This document shows positions 6,310 to 7,997 of a stretch of 7,997 bases of DNA, piece after piece. Both the position numbers and the translations under genes were made by a program. The notes beneath the pieces were generated by a model. It saw only the letters and a program-made list of their open reading frames with translations. It was not told the origin of the DNA and ran no database searches. Source of the DNA: Spirochaetales bacterium. Lineage in GTDB: Bacteria > Spirochaetota > Spirochaetia > DSM-27196 > SLAA01. Where the stretch lies: the NCBI GenBank assembly GCA_007126415.1, contig SLBH01000330.1, positions 1 to 7,997 on the forward strand, in the 5' to 3' direction. Position 1 is the stretch's first letter; each line of letters begins with the position of its first letter.

Positions 6310-6607
6310 GTGGCGCGAGCACGACGAACCGCAGCCAGTGTTGAATGAGGTCACCGTGTGCCGCCACTTCGTCATAGCTGAACGGTTGGAGGTCAACGTA
6401 GGCAATGCGGCCGGCGAGCGACTCACTACTCTGATGGAGCAGATCAGGCGATGCCGACCCCAGCACGAGGAATCGCCTCGGCCGGCGGTCGCGATCAACC
6501 AGGGCACGGAGCAGTGGGAAAAGGTCCGGGAAGCGCTGCACCTCATCAATACAGACCGTTGCAGGATAAAAGGGATCCGCACATAGTACAGGAAACAGGA
6601 GCCACCG
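6287..6607 (-). pseudogene. Internal fragment of a DUF4143-type AAA ATPase
   Basis: The open frame between stops at 6608-6610 and 6287-6289 encodes the middle of an ATPase of the AAA_14/DUF4143 group. Recognisable blocks are YPATVCIDEVQRFPDLF (Walker B, Asp-Glu), LLRALVDRDRRP, FLVLGSASPDLL (sensor-like strand), SSESLAGRIAYVDLQPFSYD and IQHWLR. In intact proteins the last is followed by GGFPRS and a long DUF4143 domain. The Walker A region (about 40-60 N-terminal residues) and the whole C-terminal domain are absent. Homology covers about 6325-6580. At the left it switches frame into the PIN fragment, and at the right it meets the MazF fragment. The remnant cannot be a working ATPase. DUF4143 ATPases are common in accessory regions of bacteria and archaea. 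Confidence 0.8.
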
Positions 6608-6668
6608 TTACGCTGCGAGGAAGTCCTATCACCTCAGACCGGGTGAGGACAACGACCGGCCGCTGTGA
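6582..6668 (-). pseudogene. MazF/PemK-type toxin fragment
   Basis: About 29 codons in one frame contain SQRPVVVLTRSEVI, then LPRSVTVAPVSCT. This is the hallmark of MazF endoribonucleases, in which RPVVV-T is followed by a hydrophobic strand and VTVAP-ITxTIRG. Here the text fails after SCT, and the equivalent of the TIRG-IP-EV segment is replaced by a frame ending in a stop. The N-terminal strand (usually xRGEIWxVDL) is also missing: upstream codons belong to the antitoxin region and show no similarity. The piece begins about nine bases after the antitoxin frame ends, marking a recombination or deletion junction near 6670. It is too short to fold or cut RNA. The assignment is from motif memory and the fragment is small. 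Confidence 0.65.
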
Positions 6669-6676
6669 GTCGGTGT

Positions 6677-6976
6677 TTAGGGCCCCGTGCGAGACCGGAG
6701 AGACCGCAGCGAGGCGAGAGTATCGTCGGCCCCTGTGTTGCCGGATACCCCGAGGGCCTGCAGCCGTTCCAAAGCCTCGCTTAACGGCAAATCAAGCCGT
6801 TGCGCTACATCTCGCAGTGATAGCCGGCCGGAGCGATACTGCGTCGCGAGGAATACCTCGTAGCCCATGTACATAAGCTTGCGCATGGCCACGGACTCCT
6901 CAATGTGCTCGGCCGAGCTCAAATCCTGCACGGCGTCTCGCAGATCTTCCGGGACGCGCAAGGTCTTAGTTTTCAT
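6677..6976 (-). CDS. Antitoxin-like small protein (ribbon-helix-helix / UPF0175-like)
   Basis: A 99-residue protein, probably the antitoxin partner of the overlapping PIN toxin. The N-terminus MKTKTLRVPEDLRDAV looks like a ribbon-helix-helix DNA-binding strand and helix. The middle, ESVAMRKLMYMGYEVFLATQ, is helical, and YRSGRLSLRDVAQRLDLPLSEALERL resembles the helix-turn-helix tail of UPF0175-type antitoxins. The ATG at 6976 overlaps the toxin stop by four bases (ATGA), and GGAGGTGA (6987-6980), a full match to the anti-Shine-Dalgarno, lies just upstream inside the toxin's last codons. That predicts stronger translation of antitoxin than toxin. Such proteins usually bind their toxin and repress the shared promoter. 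The order toxin then antitoxin is the reverse of the common arrangement. Family call is from motif pattern only. Confidence 0.8.
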   Translation of the reverse strand: MKTKTLRVPEDLRDAVQDLSSAEHIEESVAMRKLMYMGYEVFLATQYRSGRLSLRDVAQRLDLPLSEALERLQALGVSGNTGADDTLASLRSLRSRTGP

Positions 6977-7452
6977 TCTTCACCTCCACCCGTGAGCATC
7001 AGAACTCCGGTGGCGTACTGATCCGGACTTATATGTTGACGAAGCTCCTCGAGCGCCGCTCGTGCGGCGTCGTCCGTGAGAACTCCGTCCCGATGGAGGA
7101 GCACTATGATCACCGCCGGAACGGCGAAAGGAACAGAGAGAACTCGAAGACGTCGTATAAACCGTGCATCATCGGAAGCAACGGCAGCGTATCCGCCGTG
7201 GCGATACATAGCCAGAACTGCGTCTTCACCCCTTCGGTGTGTGTCGACGCCGGCCCCATCGTCCCACACTGCGATTCGGTTCAACTCGATGTTTTCTCTA
7301 ACTAGCTCAGCGTCAGGCCTTCCTGCACCCGCGGTCACAATCTCCGTTTCCACCACCCGGGGAATCGCTATACTCCACGCAGAACACAGAGCTTCTTTCA
7401 AGCCCGATTTCGTCAGCTTAATGAGACAGTCTGCGTCCATTACGATCTTCAA
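6973..7452 (-). CDS. PIN-domain toxin (DUF3368-like putative ribonuclease)
   Basis: A 159-residue PIN-fold protein, expected to be a Mg2+-dependent ribonuclease toxin. Candidate metal ligands are Asp6 or Asp8 in MDADCLIKL, Glu36 in VVETEIV, Glu76 in RRGEDAVLAMY and Asp94/Asp95 in ASDDARFIRRL. The later segment, AVIIVLLHRDGVLTDD then LEELRQHISPDQYATGVLML, matches the C-terminal layout I know from DUF3368-type toxins. The TTG start at 7452 is chosen because GAGG (7463-7460) lies seven bases upstream and it completes the first beta strand. A later in-frame ATG at 7440 would remove KIVM's lead residues. The gene overlaps the antitoxin by four bases and is preceded by a clear promoter. The DUF3368 label is inferred from layout. 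All expected acidic residues are present, so it looks intact. Confidence 0.83.
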   Translation of the reverse strand: MKIVMDADCLIKLTKSGLKEALCSAWSIAIPRVVETEIVTAGAGRPDAELVRENIELNRIAVWDDGAGVDTHRRGEDAVLAMYRHGGYAAVASDDARFIRRLRVLSVPFAVPAVIIVLLHRDGVLTDDAARAALEELRQHISPDQYATGVLMLTGGGEE

Positions 7453-7485
7453 CCGGATACCTCATTCGGCGGCTCGTAGTGCTTA

Positions 7486-7514
7486 ATTGTAATAATCAGA
7501 ACACAAACAGTCAA
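7486..7514 (-). promoter_or_regulatory. Sigma-70-type promoter of the toxin-antitoxin operon
   Basis: On the - strand, TTGACT (7514-7509) and TACAAT (7491-7486) are separated by 17 bases. That is five of six matches to each consensus hexamer with ideal spacing. The predicted transcript starts near 7479 and gives a leader of roughly 27 bases before the TTG at 7452. The AT-rich -10 area (TTATTACAATTAA) is a plausible site for autoregulation by the antitoxin, though no strong operator symmetry is evident. Confidence 0.7.
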
Positions 7515-7563
7515 TCCCCCGCGTTGCCTCACTGGGATTCTGGACAAGGCTCCCCCACACGCG

Positions 7564-7716
7564 TTGTCATCTCCGGTAGAAGAATACAGATTGCGGTTGC
7601 ATATCGAGCACCTGGAAGACGGGCAGTACCTGGCAACGTGTGAGTCTTTGCCGGGGCTCGTAGCGCAAGGGCGAACTGTTCAAGAGACGATCGAGGTATC
7701 CCGACAGCGTCGGTAA
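7564..7716 (+). pseudogene. HicB-like antitoxin fragment
   Basis: The 50-codon frame can start at TTG 7564. It encodes RLHIEHLEDGQYLATCESL followed by PGLVAQGRTVQETIEVSR, then stops after QRR. This is the partly degraded RNase H-like fold of HicB-type antitoxins: the strand, the DG-Y turn, L-PGLVAQG and the T-xETIE helix. Family members continue into a further helix and often a DNA-binding tail, so this one is truncated, probably by a frameshift or deletion around 7700. No hicA toxin gene is adjacent upstream; that space is occupied by the divergent promoter of the PIN module. No ribosome binding site or ATG is apparent. It may be a dead remnant, or just possibly a short expressed antitoxin. 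Confidence 0.68.
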
Positions 7717-7736
7717 TGTGCTATGACCTCACATCA

Positions 7737-7997
7737 ATGAATCTGAGTACGATGTTCGTTGCGGCTGCGGCAATATGCTGGGGACTATCGGGCGGGATCG
7801 GCGGCATTCTCACGGCCGAGGGCTGGGACCCGGTTGTGGTGTCGTTTTACCGGGGCGCAATCGGGCTGTTGTTTGTTCTCGTGTGGTTGGGCGTTCGCCC
7901 GCGCGGTAGCGGATTGGCAAACGGCCGATTATGGTTCTGGTCGGCGATTGCCGGTCTGGGTGTGGCGGGTAACTTCGCGTTTTATTTCGTCAGCATC
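7737..7997 (+). CDS. EamA/DMT-family transporter, N-terminal part
   Basis: The first 87 codons of a drug/metabolite transporter superfamily permease; the gene runs off the right edge. Three membrane helices are visible: about 5-25 (MFVAAAAICWGLSGGIGGIL), 32-52 (VVVSFYRGAIGLLFVLVWLGV) and 67-87 (LWFWSAIAGLGVAGNFAFYF). The short first helix with WG and the loop before VSFYRG are typical of EamA, where the second helix carries an Arg after Phe/Tyr. Intact members have about ten helices and 280-300 residues. The ATG at 7737 has no good ribosome binding site; a five-codon frame (ATG 7723) ends on the overlapping TGA. Substrate is unknown. It starts 20 bases after the HicB-like fragment and shows no link to it. 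Confidence 0.88.
   Translation, partial: MNLSTMFVAAAAICWGLSGGIGGILTAEGWDPVVVSFYRGAIGLLFVLVWLGVRPRGSGLANGRLWFWSAIAGLGVAGNFAFYFVSI

Noticed and set aside
6052..6582. 176-codon - strand frame as one long toxin gene
   Set aside because: Only its last half (from GTG 6309) is PIN-like. Upstream it reads the ATPase fragment out of frame.
6451..6876. 141-codon + strand frame over the toxin-antitoxin fragments
   Set aside because: The opposite strand carries the recognisable MazF, ATPase and antitoxin text. The + translation has no domain pattern.
7076..7486. 136-codon + strand frame opposite the PIN toxin
   Set aside because: It is a shadow of the toxin gene, Arg/Ser/Pro-rich, with no support.
6052..7716. 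Prophage or insertion sequence around the toxin-antitoxin zone
   Set aside because: I saw no transposase, integrase, terminal inverted repeats or target-site duplication.

Overview
The window looks like chromosomal DNA of a moderately GC-rich Gram-negative bacterium. The GC level was judged by eye and not computed. The Gram-negative call rests on an M48 metalloprotease with an outer-membrane-type lipoprotein signal peptide, a two-membrane-segment sensor kinase with a periplasmic loop, and a small membrane protein resembling the Thivi_2564 family, which I know from gammaproteobacteria. NatA/NatB-type exporters also occur in spirochaetes and other phyla, so I do not name a genus.

Left part (1-3807, all + strand): the 3' end of an OmpR-type response regulator, then its sensor histidine kinase, whose periplasmic loop carries a dense Met/His-rich segment. 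After a 213-base gap comes a 64-residue two-helix membrane protein with a strong ribosome binding site. Next are a stem-loop, a perfect inverted repeat, and the M48 lipoprotein metalloprotease. A sensor pair, a tiny membrane protein and an envelope protease in a row would fit an envelope- or metal-stress theme. That link is inference from order and strand only.

Middle part (3819-6000, + strand): an ABC ATPase and its ABC-2 permease, overlapping by four bases and resembling the NatAB sodium exporter. They are followed by a 21-codon membrane-peptide gene with a good ribosome binding site, flanked by several inverted repeats.

Right part (6052-7716): a toxin-antitoxin zone, mostly on the - strand. 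One module appears intact: a PIN-domain toxin gene lying upstream of, and overlapping by four bases, a small antitoxin gene. It has a near-consensus sigma-70-type promoter. Directly downstream are three fused fragments on the same strand: part of a MazF-type toxin, the middle of a DUF4143-type AAA ATPase, and the first half of another PIN toxin. Each has lost essential parts. On the far side of the promoter, on the + strand, is a short HicB-like antitoxin fragment with no hicA. The zone reads as repeated insertion and decay of addiction modules.

The window ends inside an EamA/DMT-family transporter gene (7737 to the edge). I found no rRNA, tRNA, CRISPR array or complete insertion sequence. 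I also saw no convincing new multi-gene system. The strongest leads are the toxin-antitoxin fragment mosaic, the 21-residue membrane peptide and the Met/His-rich sensor loop.
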